Shown here piece after piece: positions 13,201-25,200 of a DNA stretch of 64,000 nucleotides; positions within the stretch are counted from its first letter, which is position 1, and each line of letters starts with the position of its first letter. A model generated the notes under the pieces. That model searched no databases, was not told where the DNA came from, and saw nothing but the letters and a program-made list of their open reading frames with translations. The DNA comes from Siphonodentalium dalli (lineage: Eukaryota; Mollusca; Scaphopoda; Gadilida; Siphonodentaliidae), in assembly GCA_032622095.1 (NCBI GenBank), contig CP136067.1:195762052-195826051 (forward strand), read 5' to 3'. A program made the translations under genes and the position numbers.

Positions 13201-16200
13201 CAATGGGACTAAGGATACCTCGCATGGTAGCCAGTGGCGGAGATGTTTTACACACGTCCCAATGGGACTAAGGATACCTCGCATGGCAGCCAGTTGAGGA
13301 GATGTTTTATGCACGTCCCAATGGGACTAAGGATACCTCGCATGGCAGCCAGTGGCGGAGATGTTTTACACACGTCCCAATGAGACTAAGGATACCTCGC
13401 ATGGTAGCCAGTGGCGGAGATGTTTTATGCACGTCCCAATGAGACTAAGGATACCTCACATGGCAGCCAGTGGCGGAGATGTTTTACACACGTCCCAATG
13501 GGACTAAGGATACCTCGCATGGCAGCCAGTGGCGGAGATGTTTTACACACGTCCCAATGAGACTAAGGATACCTCGCATGGCAGCCAGTTGAGGAGATGT
13601 TTTACGCACGTCCCAATGGGACTAAGGATACCTCGCATGGCAGCCAGTGGCGGAGATGTTTTACACACGTCCCAATGAGACTAAGGATACCTCGCATGGT
13701 AGCCAGTGGAGGAGATGTTTTACGCACGTCCCAATGAGTCTAAGGATACCTCGCATGGTAGCCAGTGGAGGAGATGTTTTACGCACGTCCCAATGAGACT
13801 AAGGATACCTCGCATGGCAGCCAGTGGCGGAGATGTTTTACGCACGTCCCAATGAGTCTAAGGATACCTCGCATGGCAGCCAGTGGCGGAGATGTTTTAC
13901 ACACGTCCCAATGAGTCTAAGGATACCTCGCATGGTAGCCAGTGGCGGAGATGTTTTACACACGTCCCAATGGGACTAAGGATACCTCGCATGGCAGCCA
14001 GTGGCGGAGATGTTTTACGCACGTCCCAATGGGACTAAGGATACCTCGCATGGCAGCCAGTGACGGAGATGTTTTATGCACGTCCCAATGAGACTAAGGA
14101 TACCTCGCATGGTAGCCAGTGGCGGAGATGTTTTACGCACGTCCCAATGGGACTAAGGATACCTCGCATGGCAGCCAGTGGCGGAGATGTTTTACGCACG
14201 TCCCAATGAGACTAAGGATACCTCGCATGGTAGCCAGTGGCGGAGATGTTTTACGCACGTCCCAATGAGACTAAGGATACCTCGCATGGCAGCCAGTGGA
14301 GGAGATGTTTTACACACGTCCCAATGAGTCTAAGGATACCTCGCATGGTAGCCAGTGGCGGAGATGTTTTACACACGTCCCAATGAGACTAAGGATACCT
14401 CGCATGGTAGCCAGTGGCGGAGATGTTTTACACACGTCCCAATGAGTCTAAGGATACCTCGCATGGTAGCCAGTGGCGGAGATGTTTTACACACGTCCCA
14501 ATGAGACTAAGGATACCTCGCATGGTAGCCAGTGGCGGAGATGTTTTACACACGTCCCAATGAGACTAAGGATACCTCGCATGGTAGCCAGTGGCGGAGA
14601 TGTTTTACACACGTCCCAATGAGTCTAAGGATACCTCGCATGGTAGCCAGTGGCGGAGATGTTTTACACACGTCCCAATGAGACTAAGGATACCTCGCAT
14701 GGTAGCCAGTGGCGGAGATGTTTTACGCACGTCCCAATGAGACTAAGGATACCTCGCATGGTAGCCAGTGGCGGAGATGTTTTACACACGTCCCAATGAG
14801 ACTAAGGATACCTCGCATGGCAGCCAGTGACGGAGATGTTTTACACACGTCCCAATGAGACTAAGGATACCTCGCATGGTAGCCAGTGGCGGAGATGTTT
14901 TACGCACGTCCCAATGAGACTAAGGATACCTCGCATGGCAGCCAGTTGAGGAGATGTTTTACGCACGTCCCAATGGGACTAAGGATACCTCGCATGGTAG
15001 CCAGTGGCGGAGATGTTTTACGCACGTCCCAATGAGTCTAAGGATACCTCGCATGGCAGCCAGTTGAGGAGATGTTTTACGCACGTCCCAATGGGACTAA
15101 GGATACCTCGCATGGCAGCCAGTGGCGGAGATGTTTTACGCACGTCCCAATGAGAATAAGGATACCTCGCATGGCAGCCAGTGACGGAGATGTTTTACAC
15201 ACGTCCCAATGAGACTAAGGATACCTCGCATGGCAGCCAGTGGCGGAGATGTTTTATGCACGTCCCAATGGGACTAAGGATACCTCGCATGGCAGCCAGT
15301 GGCGGAGATGTTTTATGCACGTCCCAATGGGACTAAGGATACCTCGCATGGCAGCCAGTGGCGGAGATGTTTTACGCACGTCCCAATGAGACTAAGGATA
15401 CCTCGCATGGCAGCCAGTTGAGGAGATGTTTTACGCACGTCCCAATGGGACTAAGGATACCTCGCATGGTAGCCAGTGGCGGAGATGTTTTACGCACGTC
15501 CCAATGAGTCTAAGGATACCTCGCATGGCAGCCAGTTGAGGAGATGTTTTACGCACGTCCCAATGGGACTAAGGATACCTCGCATGGCAGCCAGTGGCGG
15601 AGATGTTTTACGCACGTCCCAATGAGAATAAGGATACCTCGCATGGCAGCCAGTGGCGGAGATGTTTTACGCACGTCCCAATGGGACTAAGGATACCTCG
15701 CATGGTAGCCAGTGGCGGAGATGTTTTACACACGTCCCAATGGGACTAAGGATACCTCGCATGGCAGCCAGTTGAGGAGATGTTTTATGCACGTCCCAAT
15801 GGGACTAAGGATACCTCGCATGGCAGCCAGTGGCGGAGATGTTTTACACACGTCCCAATGGGACTAAGGATACCTCGCATGGCAGCCAGTTGAGGAGATG
15901 TTTTATGCACGTCCCAATGGGACTAAGGATACCTCGCATGGCAGCCAGTGGCGGAGATGTTTTACACACGTCCCAATGAGACTAAGGATACCTCGCATGG
16001 CAGCCAGTGGCGGAGATGTTTTACACACGTCCCAATGAGACTAAGGATACCTCGCATGGCAGCCAGTTGAGGAGATGTTTTACGCACGTCCCAATGGGAC
16101 TAAGGATACCTCGCATGGCAGCCAGTGGCGGAGATGTTTTACACACGTCCCAATGAGACTAAGGATACCTCGCATGGTAGCCAGTGGAGGAGATGTTTTA

Positions 16201-19200
16201 CGCACGTCCCAATGAGTCTAAGGATACCTCGCATGGTAGCCAGTGGAGGAGATGTTTTACGCACGTCCCAATGAGACTAAGGATACCTCGCATGGCAGCC
16301 AGTGGCGGAGATGTTTTACGCACGTCCCAATGAGTCTAAGGATACCTCGCATGGCAGCCAGTGGCGGAGATGTTTTACACACGTCCCAATGAGTCTAAGG
16401 ATACCTCGCATGGCAGCCAGTGGCGGAGATGTTTTATGCACGTCCCAATGAGTCTAAGGATACCTCGCATGGCAGCCAGTGGCGGAGATGTTTTACGCAC
16501 GTCCCAATGAGACTAAGGATACCTCGCATGGCAGCCAGTGGAGGAGATGTTTTACGCACGTCCCAATGGGACTAAGGATACCTCGCATGGCAGCCAGTGG
16601 AGGAGATGTTTTACGCACGTCCCAATGGGACTAAGGATACCTCGCATGGCAGCCAGTGACGGAGATGTTTTATGCACGTCCCAATGGGACTAAGGATACC
16701 TCGCATGGCAGCCAGTGACGGAGATGTTTTATGCACGTCCCAATGGGACTAAGGATACCTCGCATGGCAGCCAGTGGAGGAGATGTTTTATGCACGTCCC
16801 AATGGGACTAAGGATACCTCGCATGGCAGCCAGTGGCGGAGATGTTTTACACACGTCCCAATGGGACTAAGGATACCTCGCATGGCAGCCAGTGACGGAG
16901 ATGTTTTATGCACGTCCCAATGGGACTAAGGATACCTCGCATGGCAGCCAGTGGAGGAGATGTTTTACGCACGTCCCAATGAGACTAAGGATACCTCGCA
17001 TGGCAGCCAGTGGCGGAGATGTTTTACGCACGTCCCAATGAGACTAAGGATACCTCGCATGGCAGCCAGTGGCGGAGATGTTTTATGCACGTCCCAATGA
17101 GTCTAAGGATACCTCGCATGGCAGCCAGTGGCGGAGATGTTTTACGCACGTCCCAATGAGACTAAGGATACCTCGCATGGCAGCCAGTGGCGGAGATGTT
17201 TTACACACGTCCCAATGAGACTAAGGATACCTCGCATGGCAGCCAGTGGCGGAGATGTTTTACGCACGTCCCAATGAGACTAAGGATACCTCGCATGGCA
17301 GCCAGTGGCGGAGATGTTTTACACACGTCCCAATGAGACTAAGGATACCTCGCATGGTAGCCAGTGGCGGAGATGTTTTACACACGTCCCAATGAGACTA
17401 AGGATACCTCGCATGGCAGCCAGTGGCGGAGATGTTTTACACACGTCCCAATGGGACTAAGGATACCTCGCATGGCAGCCAGTGGAGGAGATGTTTTACG
17501 CACGTCCCAATGAGACTAAGGATACCTCGCATGGCAGCCAGTGGCGGAGATGTTTTACGCACGTCCCAATGAGACTAAGGATACCTCGCATGGCAGCCAG
17601 TGACGGAGATGTTTTACACACGTCCCAATGAGACTAAGGATACCTCGCATGGCAGCCAGTGGCGGAGATGTTTTACACACGTCCCAATGAGACTAAGGAT
17701 ACCTCGCATGGTAGCCAGTGGAGGAGATGTTTTACGCACGTCCCAATGAGTCTAAGGATACCTCGCATGGCAGCCAGTGGCGGAGATGTTTTACGCACGT
17801 CCCAATGAGTCTAAGGATACCTCGCATGGCAGCCAGTGACGGAGATGTTTTACGCACGTCCCAATGGGACTAAGGATACCTCGCATGGCAGCCAGTGGCG
17901 GAGATGTTTTACACACACAAGTTATGATCGTGAAAGGTAAGTCGGATGCACACATATCTGGACAGACTAATATTCTGATTTGAGGGTTGAGAAAAGTCGA
18001 AAAAGGGGGATAACTCCACACAAAAAAATCGGATGGACCTCATAATCGTAGGTGCACAGGTTCCCATGGTACTAAATATCTCATAATCACCTCATAATAA
18101 TCACCTCATAATCACAGGTTCCTATGGTTATAAATATCTGTGCCAAGCATAAAAAAAAAAAGATAGACCGAAAAATGAAGGAATAAAAGCTCCGACAAAG
18201 TTGTATCTATGATACGCAGACAGACGGATTGACAAGCGGATTCCTATATATCCCCCCCAACTCGTTACAATAAAAATATTTAGTCCTTAATTTGTCTCAA
18301 ATCAAATACTGAAAATCAAATGGCAATCATTCGGCAAACAAGGGTCACTACACATGGTTTACATAATAGAATTACATTCTTTGTTATCAATTTAGATATA
18401 AATAACTAGGTCGAGCAAGGTAATTTGTCATGAATGTTTTACTCAGGGTTTAGACTACCACTTGTCAAATTTGCCAATGCCAAAATAAATTTCAATTTGC
18501 AAAAAATTTGGCAAGTAGGTTTTTAATTCTGTGATTTGAATGATCTTGTTAGAATATATCAAAGAAGGCGGATTATCCAATATGTGTGCGTGGTTTACAT
18601 AGATGGACAGAAATTAGCAACCAGACCCCGAAAATTCTTTTGAAAGTTGCAAACACAATTGACAAAACAGACTTTCAACAATGCATAGACAGTTAATGAC
18701 TGGTTAAAACATGAGTCAGAAAAAACTGAAGCAAATTAGGCCACAGCAAAGGGTTGCTGATACCAAACAATCTGAATTAAGAGGGCTGGCATATGCAGAC
18801 ACATATTATTTTGAGGCAAAAAGTTGGGCATCATATAATAAAGATGAAAAAAATGAGAATTTTTCCTCAATTCACCTGAGTTACTGAATTAAACCCTCAC
18901 TTCAAATTGGCAAGTTTTTTAGAATATTTTTAAAATTCATTTGTCAACTGTTGTCAAGAGAATATTTTAGTCCAACGCCAACACTGGTTTCACTCCACTT
19001 TATCTGAGCCAGCAATAAGATAAGAGTAAGAGGAGATAATTGTATGTGTCATATTTGTCTGAGTAGCAGGTATATGTTGACTGTTACCTTTTTGGAACGG
19101 ATAAGCTTATGGTCCCTAAATTCAATGAGCTGCGCTCGCAATGTGAGGTCACTGTTAACAAGGAAACTTTCTCTGCATCTTTGGTACAAGTCATGGAAAC

Positions 19201-22200
19201 CCATACCTGAAATAAAAATGATCATGTTGACAAAATTCTGCCTGACGGATCCATCCACCTTAAAATGTGAACAATTTCCAACAGAATTTAGGTGACTTGG
19301 TGGCGAGAAGCGTCAGTCATCACTGAAGTTTTTTTAATTAATCTAATATATTATGACTCAATCGAGCACAAGTTTTCAGTTGTTGCACGTTTCTATATCC
19401 ATTTCATAAATACTCATCGAAGAGTAGTTACCACAGATAATGCACATTTCCCACAAATGAATATGAATCATTCTTTTCTTGTATTTTCTGTCTGCTTTTA
19501 TTGCCCGAACACCCCTCTAAATGAATAATAGACCCTTCCCATGTATACTTTTATAACTGGGTGGGAGAATCCATTCAGTATAGAAAGGATATTCAAGGAG
19601 GATAATATGCATTTGAAATTGAAGAGATCTGTTCATATCTAGATTTCCGATAATGTAGGTTTCAACGTCTAATTACTAATGATTCTAAAATAATGACTGT
19701 ATATGGGGCTCACACAAGCCTTGAAATAGTGTGTCTGTCATTTGCAGAATGAGGTCCCCAGAGGGTGATTTAGTGATGCTACCCCGCATAGTGGGCTAGC
19801 ATCACCAAATTCACCCTCTGGGAACCTCATTCTGCTAAGGCCTAAGCAGAATGAGGTCCCCAGAGGATGAATTTGGTGATGCTAGCCCGCTATGCGGGGT
19901 AGGATCACTAAATTCACCCTCTGGGGACCTCAATCTGCAAATGACAGGCTCACTATTTCAAGGCTTGGGGCTCACACTTGTATATTATGAGTATAGTAAT
20001 ATTTTAGTTCTGAATTAGAACTCACCGATATATGTGGAGTTGTCTTTATTTTCCAGCTGGTATTTAACTAGTAGTATGAAGATGCCTTTAGCATTACTCG
20101 TTAAACTCTTCATGACATGCGTGAGTGAGCTGAGAGCCAATGCTCCGGTTTGCTGCACCAACAATGAGTTCTCATATGACGTCTCATCAGAGTATGGAAT
20201 GTAAGATGTAACGTCGTACCACAACCAGTTATATCTGCTGCATTTAGTGTGGTCAAAAACTGAAATGGAAGGTTCAGGTCAACGATGGCCCTAAACTTTT
20301 TATCTTAACCCTTTACCCAACAGAACGGCCCTGTGCCAATGCATTCTCTTATATATGCGAGTCGACCATAGGTCGCCTCGCATATATAAGAGAATGCATT
20401 GGCTTAACACATTAAAAATTATAAAATTGTTAAAGAATGTAAGAAAAAATGGTAAAAAGTGTTATAAAAAGATTTTTTTTAGGCCAATGAATTCTCTTAT
20501 ATATGCGAGGCGACCTATATAAGAGAATGCATTGGCACAGGGCATAACTGTAACTATCACAATGTGGTCAAGGAGCCGGTTCCAATGATATCCATATTTG
20601 TATGGTTCTATTGAGACAGACCGAAGATATTTTAGGCTGTTGAAGCTTTATTTGGCCGTTTTGTTGGGTAAAGGGTTAAATCAAGGGTAGATATACAGTA
20701 ATGCCCTAATTAATCGACTCCTTAACCATAGCAGAATTATGGGTAACTTTTCAGGATATAGTTGGAAATATGGCTTGTTGCCATCATCGGAAACCTCTCA
20801 CTGAGAGCTTTCCGATGAATGGCAACAAGCCATATTTCCGACTAAATCCTGAAAGGTTACAGTATGTTGAGCTACAGTGTCATTATCAGTGAAACAGGAA
20901 GAGCTACAGTGTCATTAACATCAGTGAAACAGGAAGTGAACTCATGACCTGGAAATGACATCATGGACAGAAACAGCAGTTAGAGTTTGAATTGAAGTGA
21001 AGGAGGTCACAAGTGTGCTGTGGAGATATAATAGGTAATTATCCATTAACAGGTTAACCATAATTCTGCTGTAGTTAAGGAGTCGATTAATTAGGGCATT
21101 ACTGTATGAACAGAACAACACAAGTGTATTAATGAGTTTATTGGTATGGCACTAGTGTCCGCGCAGAAGGATAAAACGAGGGGGGCAACCTCGTGTTCTA
21201 TAACCATCTGTCGTATCAACAAACCCATTAACACACATGTTGTTTATTACATGACACCCATCCTAGAATCTGTGAATTTACAAAAAACAGACTAAGGAGG
21301 TTTATTCAGGCACATACAGTAATGCCCTATGTAATCGACTCTTTAACCACAGCAGAATTATGGGTAACTTTTCAGGATTTAGTCGGAAATATGGCTTGTT
21401 GCCATTCATCAGAAAGCTCTCGGGGAGAGCTTTCCGATGAATGGCAACAAGCCATATTTCCGACTAAATCCTGAAAAGTTACCCATAATTCTGCTGTGGT
21501 TAAGAAGTTGATTAATTAGGGCCTTACTGTACAGGGCTTGTTTTATCATGAGTGATGATGCTTTTATTTTCTGATAGTTGAAGCACACATCATTTGATAG
21601 TTGAAGCACACATCATTTGATAGTTGAAGCACACATCATTTGATAGTTGAAGCACACATCATTTGATAGTTGAAGCACACATCATTTGATAGTTGAAGCA
21701 CACATCATTTGATAGTTGAAGCACACATCATTTGCATCGTGGGACATCAAGAGGATGCATATGGAACAAGTGTTCCATATGGATTTGTAAACAAGCCTTG
21801 AAATAAGGTGTCTGTCATTTGCAGAATGAGGTCCCCAGAGGGTGAATTTAGTGATGCTACCCCCGCATAGTGGGCTAGCATCACCAAATTCACCCTCTGG
21901 GAACCTCATTCTGCTGAGGAGTAAGCAGAATGAGGTCCCCAGAGGGTGAATTTGGTGATGCTAGCACATCACTAAATTCACCCTCTGGGGACCTCATTCT
22001 GCAAATGACAGGCACACTATTTCAAGGCTTGTTTGTAAATACATCTATATGGAACAGCATGAATACTGTAATTCTAGGAACAAGCGTGTAATAAAATAAT
22101 TTTGAGTCAGAGAGATTAGTCAACAGGAGCTTTGGTCACTAGGAAATACAGTAATGCTCTAATTAATCGACCTCTTAACCACAGCAGAATTATGGGTAAC

Positions 22201-25200
22201 TTTTCAGGATTTAGTCGGAAATATGGCTTGTTGCCATTCATTGGAAATCCTGAAAAGTTACCCATAATTCTGCTGTGGTTAAGAGGTTGATTAATTAGAG
22301 CATTACTGTAATTATTTCCCTAATTTTTCATGCAAACAGGAACAGGATAGCTTCCTATTTTTAGAATTTTGAAATCTACTACATTTCTGATTGAAAAGCG
22401 AACTTTTAACCCTTTCATTGTGGGACCTGTGCTGGTGCGGCATTAAAGACCAAGTGCCAGTGCATTCTCTTATATAAGTTAGTCTCCCATAGAGAGCCTC
22501 AGATATATAAGAGAATGCACTGGCTTACACAGTCAATGTAAATATTGTTAGGCCAATGCATTCTCCCTATGGGAGACTCCAAAGAGAATGCATTGGCGCA
22601 GGGTTCTCACTAAATTTCAGGAAGCTCGAGTCATCGAAGTTTTAAATTATTTATAAGCGAAATATGTGTACCACCCAATCCTTCTATGTGTTTTTGGGAA
22701 AAATAATGGAGATGTGTCATCAATAAGAATTTATAAACTTTTGTTTCATTTGAAGTGTTTCCCTGAAGAGATTGTGTGCTTTAAAGGGACCCAAGGCACT
22801 CGCAGTGGGTAAATGTGAAAAAATATATAAGTAATTTTTTATATTCATTATCGTTAGTTCTCCAATAAAGGAATTTCACGTCTTGAAATCACTGTTATGT
22901 AAACAAACCTGTTACAGTGAGTTGTCAACAAACATATCTAATCATGCAGTCAGTTAAAATATTTAGTCTAAATATTATTTTCAGAATTTTGTTCAATGCT
23001 TTGAACTTTTCCAATATTTAAAGGGATACTGTACCCAAATGTTGTTGTTGGTTTCTTTAGTCTCTGAGTTGTAGAATAAGGTAACCAGGTTTCCATTATT
23101 TGAAAGTCTGTTGAGTACGAAGTAATGTTACCGATGGCAGATTAGCCGGAATGAGAACATTCAAATTGTCGTTCGCGAGTAATTTGTGTACAGTTTTCAA
23201 GCAAAAATATCAACTAAATGTTATATTATATGCATACTTGTCCCATATACTCATTGTATAGTCACTAGTCAGTGAGTGGCTTGAGTTTACGGCCAGTATC
23301 AACATAATTTTTTACATGAATATGTGTGCCACGTTTTGCCCAATTATTTTGATTACGTCTTCTATACGGAAATTCGTAATTTAATTTATGACTCCAGCCA
23401 TAAATTAAATTTATATCAAATTATTAACTTTGATTTTAAGATAACCTATTAACCTGAACGTTTACAGAATACATATTCGACTCAAATTACTTAGTTTTCT
23501 ATATATTATCGATATTAGATCATTGTTATCACCAGGAATTTATTGAAAATGGCATACAGTACCACTTTAATGTCAAGTTTTGATTAAACTTGGGTATCTT
23601 ATTGGACTAATTGGACTTTGATCGGTAATGTCACTGTAACAGTAATGTTTACATAATAATGGTTTCGATTTGCAAAATATCTTCTTTAAAGGCACGGGCA
23701 GCGTTCGTTGCAGAAATATTCATATTTGTTCAAATCGCCATCAACAGAAGGAATATTAAAATATATATAGTTTTGTTCATATGCCAAACATAATCAGCGA
23801 GTAAATAGTATATTGTCGTCAAGACGTACGATGGTGTACGTAAACAAGAACCTGCTCGTGTTACAGAAGTTTTGCTTCTGTTTATATAACACAGCGCAAT
23901 TCATTTGGTTAATCAAATACAAATGATATAAACGCTCTTTATTATTTCCATATCAGGAAAACAGTCACAAATAACGCTCTTTATGTTTACCATATCCGGA
24001 TCTAAACAAAAGACAGGTTCTGTAACGTTTTTTGCTTTTGTTTAAATAACAAAGGAAAAACATTTGACAATAACATACTGCTTATGTCATATTTCTGATT
24101 GGTATAAGAACAAAGTCTGTCTATATTTCACTATTCTTTCTGTTTATGGCAGTTTTTGACGGAGCTGAATATTTTAACAGCATACCCACCGCCAATGGTT
24201 GTAATATGTGACCCGCCATATAAAATCCAGTCGGAAGGCGGGATTTTTTTTACCCTGTGCCAATGCATTCTCTTATATATGCGAGTCGACCATAGGTCGC
24301 CTCGCATATATAAGAGAATGCATTGGCCTAACAATTTTTTATCATTTTTTTAAAATAAATGTTTCTGACAATTTTTAGGACATAAAATAAAAAACATCCA
24401 TTACCCTGCAGGGAGCCCCACACATATATAGAAGCATATAGAAGAGTGTCGTCTGCTCATGTTTATCTGGGGCTCTGTATGGGTCAAATTATAAAATTGT
24501 TAAAGAATACAAGAAAAATTTATTAAAATTGTAAAAAATTGTTAGGCCAATGCATTCTCTTATATAATAGGTCGCCTCGCATATATAAGAGAATGCATTG
24601 GCACAGGGTAAAAAAAATCCCGACTTCCGACTGGATTTGATATGGCGGGTCACATATGTTATTAGTCTTTATGATTTTGTTCCAATGATTGTTGACTCAA
24701 CAACGGCTCTGTTTGGACTTAATCTGATTTGGTAAACAATGTTTTGGTTTCCGACCGATAACTCCAGGTTCAGTTATTTGTTTGGGTAATAAGTTCATTT
24801 CTGCAAATCATTAATTTTATGTCATAACTCTCAAATTTTATATCTTCTGTGTGCTCTCATATATTCAGGGTTAGGGTTAGGGTTATGACCAATGATCGAT
24901 TTTGGCTAAAACCACACCCACACAAATTCCAAAAACAAGACGAGTCTGTGACTGGCAGTAAATTTTGAGCCGCTTGCTGATTGATTGACAATAATCAAGA
25001 GTAAAGTTCACAAATGTTGGCTTGAAAAAATAAATATGCATAGATATCCGACTCTTGAATTATTCTAAAGTATAGTTAAATAATTGGAATTTGCTTTGAT
25101 ACAAAATTAATATTCTGGGAATTCAACGTGACCTTGACCTGTGCATTCTTGTTTTACTTTCGGTTTCAATATTTACTTCAAGTCGCAGACACATTTTGTT

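Larger units (their letters stand above)
7661..17918. repeat. 59-bp satellite array, about 174 units, inside the last ORC2 intron
   Basis: The consensus unit begins GTCCCAATGRGACTAAGGAT, continues through CCTCGCATGGYAGCCAGT and ends GGMGGAGATGTTTTACRCAC. Phase bookkeeping from 7681 to 17881 shows the 59-bp register is kept apart from one 10-bp deletion at about 10461 (ATGGCAGCCA missing). Length 10,258 bp plus the missing 10 equals 174 units. Variants are concentrated at a few positions: TGGGAC/TGAGAC/TGAGTC, GGCAGCC/GGTAGCC, TGGCGG/TGGAGG/TGACGG/TTGAGG, TACGCAC/TACACAC/TATGCAC. Stops (TAA in ACTAAGG) occur in every forward frame over 177 bp, so it is not coding. No CRISPR-like spacers exist. 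Confidence 0.98.

Noticed and set aside
7661-17918. CRISPR array look-alike
   Set aside because: The units are contiguous 59-bp repeats with no unique spacers, in a eukaryotic intron.
24868-24885. Telomere
   Set aside because: Only three hexamers within a gene intron; at most a short interstitial tract.
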